DNA of 64,000 nucleotides from Chrysaora quinquecirrha (taxonomy: Eukaryota; Cnidaria; Scyphozoa; Semaeostomeae; Pelagiidae), in NCBI GenBank assembly GCA_014526335.1, contig JACTAT010000147.1, positions 560,896-624,895 of the forward strand, read 5' to 3'. Every line of letters starts with the position of its first letter. Within the stretch, counting starts at the first letter, position 1. The notes under the pieces were generated by a model, which made no database searches, had not been told where the DNA came from, and saw only the letters and a list, made by a program, of their open reading frames with translations. Made by a program: the position numbers and the translations under genes. Of this stretch, positions 24,390 to 37,872 are shown piece after piece.

Positions 24390-27057
24390 ATGTATCTGCA
24401 TGTCCGATTGTAGTGAAAGTAAACATTTTCCTTGTGTGTCAATGTAATGGTAGAGTCATAACAAAACAAAAGTAGTGACCCTGACGTGATTTGAACACGC
24501 AGCCTTCTGACTGGAGCCAGACGCGCTACCATTGCGCCACAGAGTCATCTATCTTCATGTCCGATTGAAGTCAGAGTAAATATTTTCCTTGTGTGTCAAT
24601 GTAAAGGTAGAGTCATAACAAAACAGAAATAGTGACCCTGACGTGATTTGAACACGCAGCCTTCTGGACTGGAGCCAGACGCGCTACCATTGCGCCACAA
24701 GAGTCATGTATCTGCATGTCCCATTGTAATCAGAGAAAACATTTTCCTTGTATGTCAATGTCAATGGTAGAGTCATTACAAAACAGATATAGTGACCCTG
24801 ACGTGATTTGAACACGCAGCCTTCTGGACTGGAGCCAGACGCGCTACCATTGCGCCACAGAGTCATGTACCTGCATGTCCGATTGTAGTGAAAGTAAACA
24901 TTTTCCTTGTGTGTCAATGTAATGGTAGAGTCATAACAAAACAAAAATAGTGACCCTGACGTGATTTGAACACGCAGCCTTCTGACTGGAGCCAGACGCG
25001 CTACCATTGCGCCACATAGTCATGCATCTACTTATCGGATTGTAGTCAGAGCAAAATATTTTCTTGTGTTTCAATTCAAAGGTAGAGTCATAACAATACA
25101 AAAATAGTGACCCTGACGTGATTTGAACACGCAGCCTTCTGGACTGGAGCCAGACGCGCTACCATTGCGCCACAGAGTCATGCATTAACTGATCGGATTG
25201 TAGTCAGAGCAAAACATTTTCCTTGTGTTTCAATGTAAAGGTTGAGTCACAACAACACAAAAATAGTGACCCTGACGTGATTTGAACACGCAGCCTTCTG
25301 GACTGGAGCCAGACGCGCTACCATTGCGCCACAGAGTCATCTATATGCACGTCCGATTGGTAGTGAAAGTAAACATTTTCCTTGTGAATGTAATGGTAAA
25401 CACAAAATAGTTTCCTTCTGTGTACCATTGCGCCACAGAGTCAATGTAATGGTAGAGTCATAACAAAACAAAACAAAATAGTGACCCTGACGTGATTTGA
25501 ACACGCAGCCTTCTGGACTGGAGCCAGACGCGCTACCATTGCGCCACAGAGTCATCTATATGCACGTCCGATTGTAGTGAAAGTAAACATTTTCCTTGTG
25601 TGTCAATGTAATGGTAGAGTCATAACAAAACAAAAATGGTAACCCTGACGGGATTTGAACACGCAGCCTTCTGGACTGGAGCCAGACGCGCTACCATTGC
25701 TCCACAGAGTCATGTACCTGCATGTCCGACTATAGTGAAAGTAAACATTTTCCTTCTGTGTCAATGTAATGGTAGAGTCATAACAAAACAAAAATAGTGA
25801 CCCTGACGTGATTTGAACACGCAGCCTTCTGGACTGGAGCCAGACACGCTACCATTGCTCCACAGAGTCATGTACCTGCATGTCCGACTATAGTGAAAGT
25901 AAACATTTTCCTTCTGTGTCAATGTAATGGTAGAGTCATAACAAAACAAAATAGTGACCCTGACGTGATTTGAACACGCAGCCTTCTGGACTGGAGCCAG
26001 ACGCGCTACCATTGCGCCACAGAGTCATGCACCTGCAAATTAGATTGTAGTGAAGGTAAACATTTTCCTTGTGTGTCAATGTAATGGTAGAGTCATAACA
26101 AAACAAAAATTGTGACCCTGACGTGATTTGAACACGCAACCTTCTGGACTGGAGCCAAACGCGCCACCATTGCGCCACACAGGAATGCATCTTCTTATCG
26201 GATTGTAGTCAGAGCAAAAATTTTCTTGTGTTTCATTTCAAAGGTAGAGTCACAACAATACAGAAATAGTGACCCTGACGTGATTTGAACACGCAGCCTT
26301 CTGGACTGGAGCCAGACGCGCTACCATTGCACCACAAAGTCATGCATTTACTGATCGGATTGTAGTCAGAGCAAAAATTTTCCTTGTGTTTCAATGCAAA
26401 GTTTGAGTCACAACAAAACACAAATGGTGACCCTGACGTGATTTGAACACGCAGCCTTCTGGACTGGAGCCAGACGCGCTACCATTGCGCCACAGAGTCA
26501 TCTATATGCACGTCCGATGGTAGTGAAACTAAAATTTTCCTTGTGTGTCAATGTAATGGTAGAGTCATAACAAAACATAAATAGTGACCCTGACGTGATT
26601 TGAACACGCAGCCTTCTGGACTGGAGCCAGACGCGCTACCATTGCTCCACAGAGTCATGTACCTGCATATTAGATTGTAGTGAAAGTAAACATTTTCCTT
26701 GTGTGTCAATGTAATGGTAGAGTCATAACAAAACAAAATTGTGACCCTGACGTGATTTGAACACGCAACCTTCTGGACTGGAGCCAAACGCGCCACCACT
26801 TGCGCCACAGAGGCATGCATCTACTTATCGGATTGTAGTCAGAGCAAAAATTTTCTTGTGTTTCATTTCAAAGGTAGAGTCACAACAATACAGAAATAGT
26901 GACCCTGACGTGATTTGAACACGCAGCCTTCTGGACTGGAGCCAGACGCGCTACCATTGCACCACAAAATCATGCATTTACTGATCGGATTGTAGTCAGA
27001 GCAAAAATTTTCCTTGTGTTTTAATACAAAGTTTGAGTCACAACAACACACAAATAG

Positions 27058-30000
27058 TGACCCTGACGTGATTTGAACACGCAGCCTTCTGGACTGGAGC
27101 CAGACGCGCTACCATTGCGCCACAGAGTCATCTATATGCACGTCCGATTGTAGTGAAAGTAAACATTTTCCTTGTGTGTCAATGTAATGGTAGAGTCATA
27201 ACAAAACAAAAATAGTGACCCTGACGTGATTTGAACACGCAGCCTTCTGGACTGGAGCCAGACGCGCTACCATTGCGCCACAGAGTCATGTATCTGCATG
27301 TCCGATTGTAGTGAAAGTAAACATTTTCCTTGTGTGTCAATGTAATGGTAGAGTCATAACAAAACAAAAATAGTGAACCTGACGTGATTTGAACACGCAG
27401 CCTTCTGGACTGGAGCCAGACGCACTACCATTGCGCCGCAGAGTCATCTATATGCATGTCCAATTGTAGTGAAAGTAAACATTTTCCTTGTGTGTCAATG
27501 TAATGGTAGAGTCATAACAAAACAAAATAGTGACCCTGACGTGATTTGAACACGCAGCCTTCTGGACTGGAGCCAGACGCGCTACCATTGCGCCACAGAG
27601 TCATCTATATGCATGTCCGATTGTAGTGAAACTAAAATTTTCCTTGTGTGTCAATGTAATGGTAGAGTCATAACAAAACAAAAATAGTGACCCTGACGTG
27701 ATTTGAACACGCAGCCTTCTGGACTGGAGCCAGACGCGCTACCATTGCGCCACAGAGTCATGTATCTGCATGTCCGATTGTAGTGAAAGTAAACATTTTC
27801 CTTGTGTGTCAATGTAATGGTAGAGTCATAACAAAACAAAAGTAGTGACCCTGACGTGATTTGAACACGCAGCCTTCTGGACTGGAGCCAGACGCGCTAC
27901 CATTGCGCCACAGAGTCATCTATATGCATATCCAATTGTAGTGAAAGTAAACATTTTCCTTGTGTGTCAATGTAATGGTAGAGTCATAACAAAACAAAAA
28001 TAGTGACCCTGACGTGATTTGAACACGCAGCCTTCTGGACTGGAGCCAGACGCGCTACCATTGCGCCACAGAGTCATCTATATGCATGTCCGATTGTAGT
28101 GAAAGAAAACATTTTCCTTGTGTGTCAATGTAATGGTAGAGTCATAACAAAACAAAATAGTGAACATGACGTGATTTGAACACGCAGCCTTCTGGACTGG
28201 AGCCAGACGCGCTACCATTGCGCCACAGAGTCATCTTTATGCATGTCCGATTGTAGTGAAAGTAAACATTTTCTTGTGTGTCAATGTAATGGTAGAGTCA
28301 TAACAACACAAAAATAGTGACCCTGACGTGATTTGAACACGCAGCCTTCTGGACTGGAGCCAGACGCGCTACCATTGCGCCACAGAAACATCTATATGCA
28401 TATCCGATTGTAGTGAAAATAAACATTTTCTTGTGTGTCAATGCAATGGTAGAGTCATAACAAAACAAAAATAGTGACCCTGACGTGATTTGAACACGCA
28501 GCCTTCTGGACTGGAGCCAGACGCGCTACCATTGCGCCACAGAGTCATCTATATGCATGTCCGATTGTAGTGAAAGAAAACATTTTCCTTGTGTGTCAAT
28601 GTAATGGTAGAGTCATAACAAAACAAAAATAGTGACCCTGACGTGATTTGAACACGCAGCCTTCTGGACTGGAGCCAGACGCGCTACCATTGCGCCACAG
28701 AGTCATCTATATGCATGTCCGATTGTAGTGAAAGAAAACATTTTCCTTGTGTGTCAATGTAATGGTAGGAGTCATAACAAAACAAAAATAGTGACCCTGA
28801 CGTGATTTGAACACGCAGCCCTCTGGACTGGAGCCAGACGCGCTACCATTGCGCCACAGAGTCATCTATATGCATGTCCGATTGTAGTGAAAGTAAACAT
28901 TTTCCTTGTGTGTCAATGTAATGGTAGAGTCATAACAAAATAAAAATAGTGACCCTGACGTGATTTGAACACGCAGCCTTCTGGACTGGAGCCAGACGCG
29001 CTACCATTGCGCCACAGAGTCATCTATATGCATGTCCGATTGTAGTGAAAGTAAACATTTTCCTTGTGTGTCAATGTAATGGTAGGATCATAACAAAACA
29101 AAAATAGTGACCCTGACGTGATTTGAACACGCAGCCTTCTGGACTGGAGCCAGACGCGCTACCATTGCGCCACAGAGTCATCTATATGCATGTCCGATTG
29201 TAGTGAAAGTAAACATTTTCCTTGTGTGTCAATGTAATGGTAGAGTCATAACAAAACAAAAATAGTGAACATGACGTGATTTGAACACGCAGCCTTCTGG
29301 ACTGGAGCCAGACGCGCTACCATTGCGCCACAGAGTCATCCATATGCATGTCCGATTGTAGTGAAAGTAAACATTTTCCTTGTGTGTCAATGTAATGGTA
29401 GGGTCATAACAAAACAAAAATAGTGACCCTGACGTGATTTGAACACGCAGCCCTCTGGACTGGAGCCAGACGCGCTACCATTGCGCCACAGAGTCATCTA
29501 TATGCATGTCCGATTGTAGTGAAAGTAAACATTTTCCTTGTGTTTCAATGTAATGGTAGAGTCATAACAAAACAAAAATAGTGACCCTGACGTGATTTGA
29601 ACACGCAGCCTTCTGGACTGGAGCCAGACGCGCTACCATTGCGCCACAGAGTCATCTGCATGCATGTCCGATTGTAGTGAAAGTAAACATTTTCCTTGTG
29701 TGTCAATGTAATGGTAGGGTCATAACAAAACAAAATAGTCACCCTGACGTGATTTGAACACGCAGCCTTCTGGACTGGAGCCAGATGCGCTACCATTGCG
29801 CCACAGAGTCATCTACATGCATGTCCGATTGTAGTGAAAGTAAACATTTTCCTTGTGTGTCAATGTAATGGTAGGGTCATAACAAAACAAAATTAGTGAC
29901 CCTGACGTGATTTGAACACGCAGCCTTCTGGACTGGAGCCAGACGCGCTACCATTGCGCCACAGAGTCATCTACATGCATGTCCGATTGTAGTGAAAGTA

Positions 30001-33000
30001 AACATTTTCCTTGTGTTTCAATGTAATGCTAGGATCATAACAAAACAAAAATAGTGACCCTGACGTGATTTGAACACGCAGCCCTCTGGACTGGAGCCAG
30101 ACGCACTACCATTGCGCCACAGAGTCATCTGCATGCATGTCCGATTGTAGTGAAAGTAAACATTTTCCTTGTGTGTCAATGTAATGGTAGAGTCATAACA
30201 AAAGAAAATAGTGACCCTGACGTGATTTGAACACGCAGCCTTCTGGACTGGAGCCAGACGCGCTACCATTGCGCCACAGAGTCATCTATATGCATGTCCG
30301 ATTGTAGTGAAAGTAAACATTTTCCTTGTGTGTCAATGTAATGGTAGAGTCATAACAAAACAAAAATAGTGACCCTGACGTGATTTGAACACGCAGCCTT
30401 CTGGACTGGAGCCAGACGCGCTACCATTGCGCCACAGAGTCATCTATATGCATGTCCGATTGTAGTGAAAGTAAACATTTTCCTTGTGTGTCAATGTAAT
30501 GGTAGAGTCATAACAAAACAAAAATAGTGAACCTGACGTGATTTGAACACGCAGCCTTCTGGACTGGAGCCAGACGAGCTACCATTGCGCCACAGAGTCA
30601 TCTACATGCATGTCCGATTGTAGTGAAAGTAAACATTTTCCTTGTGTTTCAATGTAATGGTAGAGTCATAACAAAACAAAAATAGTGACCCTGACGTGAT
30701 TTGAACACGCAGCCTTCTGGACTGGAGCCAGACGCACTACCATTGCGCCACAGACTCATCTGCATGCATGTCCGATTGTAGTGAAAGTAAACATTTTCCT
30801 TGTGTGTCAATGTCATGGTAGAGTCATAACAAAACAAAAATAGTGACCCTGACGTGATTTGAACATGCAGCCTTCTGGACTGGAGCCAGACGCGCTACCA
30901 TTGCGCCACAGAGTCATGTATCTGCATGTCCGATTGTAGTGAAAGTAAACATTTTCCTTGTGTGTCAATGTATTGGTAGAGTCATAACAAAACGAAAATA
31001 GTGAACCTGACGTGATTTGAACACGCAGCCTTCTGGACTGGAGCCAGACGCGCTACCATTGCGCCACAGAGTCATGTATCTGCTTGTCCGATTGCTGTGA
31101 CAGTAAACATTTTCCTTGTGTGTCAATGTCATGGTAGAGTCATAACAAAACAAAAATAGTGACCCTGACGTGATTTGAACATGCAGCCTTCTGGACTGGA
31201 GCCAGACGCGCTACCATTGCGCCACAGAGTCATGTATCTGCATGTCCGATTGTAGTGAAAGTAAACATTTTCCTTGTGTGTCAATGTAATGGTAGAGTCA
31301 TAACAAAACAAAAATTTTGACCCTGACGTGATTTGAACACGCAGCCTTCTGGACTGGAGCCAGACGCGCTACCATTGCGCCACAGAGTCATGTATCTGCA
31401 TGTCCGATTGTAGTGAAAGTAAACATTTTCCTTGTGTGTCAATGTAATGGTAGAGTCATAACAAAACAAAATAGTGACCCTGACGTGATTTGAACACGAA
31501 GCCTTCTGGACTGGAGCCAGACGCACTACCATTGCGCCACAGAGTCATCTATATGCATGTCCGATTGTAGTGAAAGTAAACATTTTCCTTGTGTGTCAAT
31601 GTAATGGTAGGGTCATAACAAAACAAAAATAGTGACCCTGACGTGATTTGAACACGCAGCCTTCTGGACTGGAGCCAGACGCGCTACCATTGCGCCACAG
31701 AGTCATCTATATGCATGTCCGATTGTAGTGAAAGTAAACATTTTCCTTGTGTGTCAATGTAATGGTAGAGTCATAACAAAACAAAAATAGTGACCCTGAC
31801 GTGATTTGAACACGCAGCCTTCTGGACTGGAGCCAGACGCGCTACCATTGCGCCACAGAGTCATCTATCTGCATGTCCGATTGTAGTGAAAGTAAACATT
31901 TTCCTTGTGTGTCAATGTAATGGTAGAGTCATAACAAAACAAAAATAGTGACCCTGACGTGATTTGAACACGCAGCCTTCTGGACTGGAGCCAGACGCGC
32001 TACCATTGCGCCACAGAGTCATGTATCTGCATATCTGCATGTCCGATTGTAGTGAAAGTAAACATTTTCCTTGTGTGTCAATGTAATGGTAGAGTCATAA
32101 CAAAACAAAAATAGTGACCCTGACGTGATTTGAACACGCAGCCTTCTGGACTGGAGCCAGACGCGCTACCATTGCGCCACAGAGTCATCTATATCTGCAT
32201 GTCCGATTGTAGTGAAAGTAAACATTTTCCTTGTGTGTCAATGTAATGGTAGAGTCATAACAAAACAAAAATAGTGACCCTGACGTGATTTGAACACGCA
32301 GCCTTCTGGACTGGAGCCAGACGCGCTACCATTGCGGCACAGAGTCATCTATATGCATGTCCGATTGTAGTGAAAGTAAACATTTTCCTTGTGTGTCAAT
32401 GTAATGGTAGAGTCATAACAAAACAAAAATAGTGACCCTGACGTGATTTGAACACGCAGCCTTCTGGACTGGAGCCAGACGCGCTACCATTGCGCCACAG
32501 AGTCATGTATCTGCATGTCCGATTGTAGTGAAAGCAAACATTTTCCTTGTGTGTCAATGTAATGGTAGAGTCATAACAAAACAAAATAGTGACCCTGACG
32601 TGATTTGAACACGCAGCCTTCTGGACTGGAGCCAGACGCGCTACCATTGCGCCACAGAGTCATGTATCTGCATGTCCGATTGTAGTGAAAGTAAACATTT
32701 TCCTTGTGTGTCAATGTAATGGTAGAGTCATAACAAAACAAAAATAGTGACCCTGACGTGATTTGAACACGCAGCCTTCTGGACTGGAGCCAGACGCGCT
32801 ACCATTGCGCCACAGAGTCATCTATATGCATGTCCGATTGTAGTGAAAGTAAACATTTTCCTTGTGTGTCAATGTAATGGTAGAGTCATAACAAAACAAA
32901 AATAGTGACCCTGACGTGATTTGAACACGCAGCCTTCTGGACTGGAGCCAGACGCGCTACCATTGCGCCACAGAGTCATCTATCTGCATGTCCGATTGTA

Positions 33001-35350
33001 GTGAAAGTAAACATTTTCCTTGTGTGTCAATGTAATGGTAGAGTCATAACAAAACAAAAATAGTGACCCTGACGTGATTTGAACACGCAGCCTTCTGGAC
33101 TGGAGCCAGACGCGCTACCATTGCGCCACAGAGTCATCTATCTGCATGTCCGATTGTAGTGAAAGTAAACATTTTCCTTGTGTGTCAATGTAATGGTAGA
33201 GTCATAACAAAACAAAAATAGTGACCCTGACGTGATTTGAACACGCAGCCTTCTGGACTGGAGCCAGACGCGCTACCATTGCGCCACAGAGTCATCTATA
33301 TGCATGTCCGATTGTAGTGAAAGTAAACATTTTCCTTGTGTGTCAATGTAATGGTAGAGTCATAACAAAACAAAAATAGTGACCCTGACGTGATTTGAAC
33401 ACGCAGCCTTCTGGACTGGAGCCAGACGCGCTACCATTGCGCCACAGAGTCATCTATATGCATGTCCGATTGTAGTGAAAGTAAACATTTTCCTTGTGTG
33501 TCAATGTAATGGTAGAGTCATAACAAAACAAAAATAGTGACCCTGACGTGATTTGAACACGCAGCCTTCTGGACTGGAGCCAGACGCGCTACCATTGCGC
33601 CACAGAGTCATCTATATGCATGTCCGATTGTAGTGAAAGTAAACATTTTCCTTGTGTGTCAATGTAATGGTAGAGTCATAACAAAACAAAATAGTGACCC
33701 TGACGTGATTTGAACACGCAGCCTTCTGGACTGGAGCCAGACGCGCTACCATTGCGCCACAGAGTCATCTATATGCATGTCCGATTGTAGTGAAAGTAAA
33801 CATTTTCCTTGTGTGTCAATGTAATGGTAGAGTCATAACAAAACAAAAATAGTGACCCTGACGTGATTTGAACACGCAGCCTTCTGGACTGGAGCCAGAC
33901 GCGCTACCATTGCGCCACAGAGTCATCTATATGCATGTCCGATTGTAGTGAAAGTAAACATTTTCCTTGTGTGTCAATGTAATGGTAGAGTCATAACAAA
34001 ACAAAAATAGTGACCCTGACGTGATTTGAACACGCAGCCTTCTGGACTGGAGCCAGACGCGCTACCATTGCGCCACAGAGTCATGTATCTGCATGTCCGA
34101 TTGTAGTGAAAGTAAACATTTTCCTTGTGTGTCAATGTAATGGTAGAGTCATAACAAAACAAAAATAGTGACCTGACGTGATTTGAACACGCAGCCTTCT
34201 GGACTGGAGCCAGACGCGCTACCATTGCGCCACAGAGTCATCTATCTGCATGTCCGATTGTAGTGAAAGTAAACATTTTCCTTGTGTGTCAATGTAATGG
34301 TAGAGTCATAACAAAACAAAATAGTGACCCTGACGTGATTTGAACACGCAGCCTTCTGGACTGGAGCCAGACGCGCTACCATTGCGCCACAGAGTCATCT
34401 ATATGCATGTCCGATTGTAGTGAAAGTAAACATTTTCCTTGTGTGTCAATGTAATGGTAGAGTCATAACAAAACAAAAATAGTGACCCTGACGTGATTTG
34501 AACACGCAGCCTTCTGGACTGGAGCCAGACGCGCTACCATTGCGCCACAGAGTCATCTATATGCATGTCCGATTGTAGTGAAAGTAAACATTTTCCTTGT
34601 GTGTCAATGTAATGGTAGAGTCATAACAAAACAAAAATAGTGACCCTGACGTGATTTGAACACGCAGCCTTCTGGACTGGAGCCAGACGCGCTACCATTG
34701 CGCCACAGAGTCATCTATATGCATGTCCGATTGTAGTGAAAGTAAACATTTTCCTTGTGTGTCAATGTAATGGTAGAGTCATAACAAAACAAAAATAGTG
34801 ACCCTGACGTGATTTGAACACGCAGCCTTCTGGACTGGAGCCAGACGCGCTACCATTGCGCCACAGAGTCATCTATATGCATGTCCGATTGTAGTGAAAG
34901 TAAACATTTTCCTTGTGTGTCAATGTAATGGTAGAGTCATAACAAAACAAAAATAGTGACCCTGACGTGATTTGAACACGCAGCCTTCTGGACTGGAGCC
35001 AGACGCGCTACCATTGCGCCACAGAGTCATCTATATGCATGTCCGATTGTAGTGAAAGTAAACATTTTCCTTGTGTGTCAATGTAATGGTAGGGTCATAA
35101 CAAAACAAAAATAGTGACCCTGACGTGATTTGAACACGCAGCCTTCTGGACTGGAGCCAGACGCGCTACCATTGCGCCACAGAGTCATCTATATGCATGT
35201 CCGATTGTAGTGAAAGTAAACATTTTCCTTGTGTTGTCAATGTAATGGTAGAGTCATAACAAAACAAAAATAGTGACCCTGACGTGATTTGAACACGCAG
35301 CCTTCTGGACTGGAGCCAGACGCGCTACCATTGCGCCACAGAGTCATCTA
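27058..35350 (-). repeat. Array block 6: homogeneous core of near-identical tRNA-Trp genes
   Basis: Units differ by few bases, and 32.4-35.3 kb is almost identical from unit to unit. Copies that are intact or carry one mild change have their 3' end at: 27058, 27216, 27531, 27688, 27846, 28004, 28475, 28633, 28792, 28950, 29108, 29424, 29582, 29897, 30055, 30212, 30370, 31318, 31475, 31633, 31791, 31949, 32115, 32433, 32590, 32748, 32906, 33064, 33222, 33380, 33538, 33695, 33853, 34011, 34325, 34483, 34641, 34799, 34957, 35115 and 35274; each spans 72 bp. Copies with damaging changes start at 27374, 28161, 28318, 29266, 29739, 30528, 30686, 30844, 31002, 31160, 32275 and 34169. Confidence 0.94.
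33064..33135 (-). tRNA. tRNA-Trp(CCA), type copy of the homogeneous core
   Basis: This is the unit I use as the array consensus. The body is 72 nt including discriminator A. Compared with the usual animal tRNA-Trp as I remember it, the acceptor differs at 4-6 and 67 but remains paired (5:68 and 6:67 are Watson-Crick), while the anticodon loop, D arm and T loop are typical. The downstream T5 run and the identical neighbours at 158-bp steps mark it as an independent Pol III unit. Confidence 0.93.
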
Positions 35351-36221
35351 TATGCATGTCCGATTGTAGTGAAAGAAAACATTTTCCTTCTTTGTCAATG
35401 TAATGGTAGAGTCATAACAAAACAAAAATAGTGAATATGACGTGATTTCAACACGCAGCCTTCTGGACTGGAGCCAGACGCGCTACCATTGCGCCAGAGA
35501 GTCATCTATATGCATGTCCGATTGTAGTGAAAGTAAACATTTTCCTTGTGTGTCAATGTAATGGTAGGGTCATAACAAAACAAAAATAGTGACCCTGACG
35601 TGATTTGAACACGCAGCCTTCTGGACTGGAGCCAGACGTGCTACCATTGCGCCACAGAGTCATCTATATGCATGTCCGATTGTAGTGAAAGTAAACATTT
35701 TCCTTGTGGGTCAATGCAATGGTAGAGTCATAACAAAACACAAATAGTGACCCTGACGTGATTTGAACACGCAGCCTTCTGGACTGGAGCCAGACGCGCT
35801 ACCATTGCGCCACAGAGTCATGTATCTGCATGTCCGATTCTAGTGAAAGTAAACATTTTCCTTGTGTGTCAATGTAATGGTAGAGTCATAACAAAACAAA
35901 AATAGTGAACCTGACGTGATTTGAACACGCAGCCTTCTGGACTGGAGCCAGACGCGCTACCATTGCGCCACAGAGTCATGTATCTGCATGTCCGATTCTA
36001 GTGAAAGTAAACATTTTCCTTGTGTGTCAATGTAATGGTAGAGTCAAAACAAAACAAAAGTAGTGACCCTGACGTGATTTGAACACGCAGACTTCTGGAC
36101 TGGAGCCAGACACGCTACCATTGCGCCACAGAGTCATCTATATGCATGTCCAATTGTAGTGAAAGGAAACATTTTCCTTGTGTGTCAATGTAATGGTAGA
36201 GTCATAACAAAACAAAAATAG

Positions 36222-36293
36222 TGACTCTGACGTGATTTGAACACGCAGCCTTCTGGACTGGAGCCAGACGCGCTACCATTGCGCCACAGAGTC
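36222..36293 (-). tRNA. tRNA-Trp(CCA) with fully Watson-Crick acceptor stem
   Basis: A G-to-A change at position 69 turns the array's T4-G69 wobble into a T4-A69 pair, so the acceptor reads GACTCTG/CAGAGTC. All other arms are consensus. Confidence 0.86.
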
Positions 36294-37800
36294 ATCTATC
36301 TGCATGTCCGATTGTAGTGAAAGTAAACATTTCCTTGAGTTTAATTGTAATGGCAGAGTCATAACAAAACAAAAATAGTGAACATGACGTGATTTCAACA
36401 CGCAGCCTTCTGGACTGGAGCCAGACGCGCTACCATTGCGCCACAGAGTCACATATCTGCATGTCCAATTGTAGTGAAAGTAAAAATTTTAGTTGTGTGT
36501 AATTGTAATGGCAGAGTCATAACAAAACAAAAAATAGTTACCCTGACGTGATTTGAACACGCAGCCTTCTGGACTGGAGCCAGACGCGCTACCATTGCGC
36601 CACAGAGTCATCTATATGCATGTCCAATTGTAGTGAAAGTAAGCATTTTCCTTGTGTGTCAATGTGATGGTAGAGTCAAAACAAAACAAAAATAGTGACC
36701 CTGACGTGATTTGAACACGCAGCCTTCTGGACTGGAGCTAGACGCGCTACCATTGCGCCACAGAGTCATCTATATGCATGTCCGATTATAGTGAAAGTAA
36801 GCATTTTCCTTGCTTGTCAATGTAATGGTAGAGTCATAACAAAACAAAAATAGTGACCCTGACGTGATTTGAACACGCAGCCTTCTGGACTGGAGCCAGA
36901 CGCGCTACCATCGCGCCACAGAGTCATCTATATGCATGTCCGATTGTAGTGAAAGAAAACATTTTCCTTCTTTGTCAATGTAATGGTAGAGTCATAACAA
37001 AACAAAAATAATGAATATGACGTGATTTCAACACGCAGCCCTCTGGACTGGAGCCAGACGCGCTACCATTGCGCCAGAGAGTCATCTATATGCATGTCCG
37101 ATTGTAGTGAAAGTAAACATTTTCCTTGTGTGTCAATGTAATGGTAGGGTCATAACAAAACAAAAATAGTGACCCTGACGTGATTTGAACACGCAGCCTT
37201 CTGGACTGGAGCCAGACGCGCTACCATTGCGCCACAGAGTCATCTATATGCATGTCCGATTGTAGTGAAAGTAAACATTTTCCTTGTGGGTCAATGCAAT
37301 GGTAGAGTCATAACAAAACACAAATAGTGACCCTGACGTGATTTGAACACGCATCCTTCTGGACTGGAGCCAGACGCGCTACCATTGCGCCACAGAGTCA
37401 TGTATCTGCATGTCCGATTCTAGTGAAAGTAAACATTTTCCTTTTGTGTCAATGTAATGGTAGAGTTATAACAAAACAAAATAGTGAACCTGACGTGATT
37501 TGAACACGCAGCCTTCTGGACTGGAGCCAGACGCGCTACCATTGCGCCACAGAGTCATGTATCTGCATGTCCGATTCTAGTGAAAGTAAACATTTTCCTT
37601 GTGTGTCAATGTAATGGTAGAGTCAAAACAAAACAAAAGTAGTGACCCTGACGTGATTTGAACACGCAGACTTCTGGACTGGAGCCAGACACGCTACCAT
37701 TGCGCCACAGAGTCATCTATATGCATGTCCAATTGTAGTGAAAGGAAACATTTTCCTTGTGTGTCAATGTAATGGTAGAGTCATAACAAAACAAAAATAG

Positions 37801-37872
37801 TGACCCTGACGTGATTTGAACACGCAGCCTTCTGGACTGGAGCCAGACGCGCTACCATTGCGCCACAGAGTC
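37801..37872 (-). tRNA. tRNA-Trp(CCA), last intact copy before the right gap
   Basis: Consensus body and T5 terminator. The next unit (37958) is damaged and the following one is cut by the gap. Confidence 0.88.

Larger units (their letters stand above)
20041..27057 (-). repeat. Array block 5: conserved units duplicating block 3
   Basis: The block recurs from 9.7-15.8 kb at offsets of about 11.53-11.64 kb. Five near-consensus units in a row lie at 20044-20756. Further consensus copies start at 22426, 22899, 23687, 24003, 24160, 24318 and 24793. A rearranged unit lies at 25380-25450. The CUA-anticodon unit (21165-21236) duplicates the one at 9525. Confidence 0.9.
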
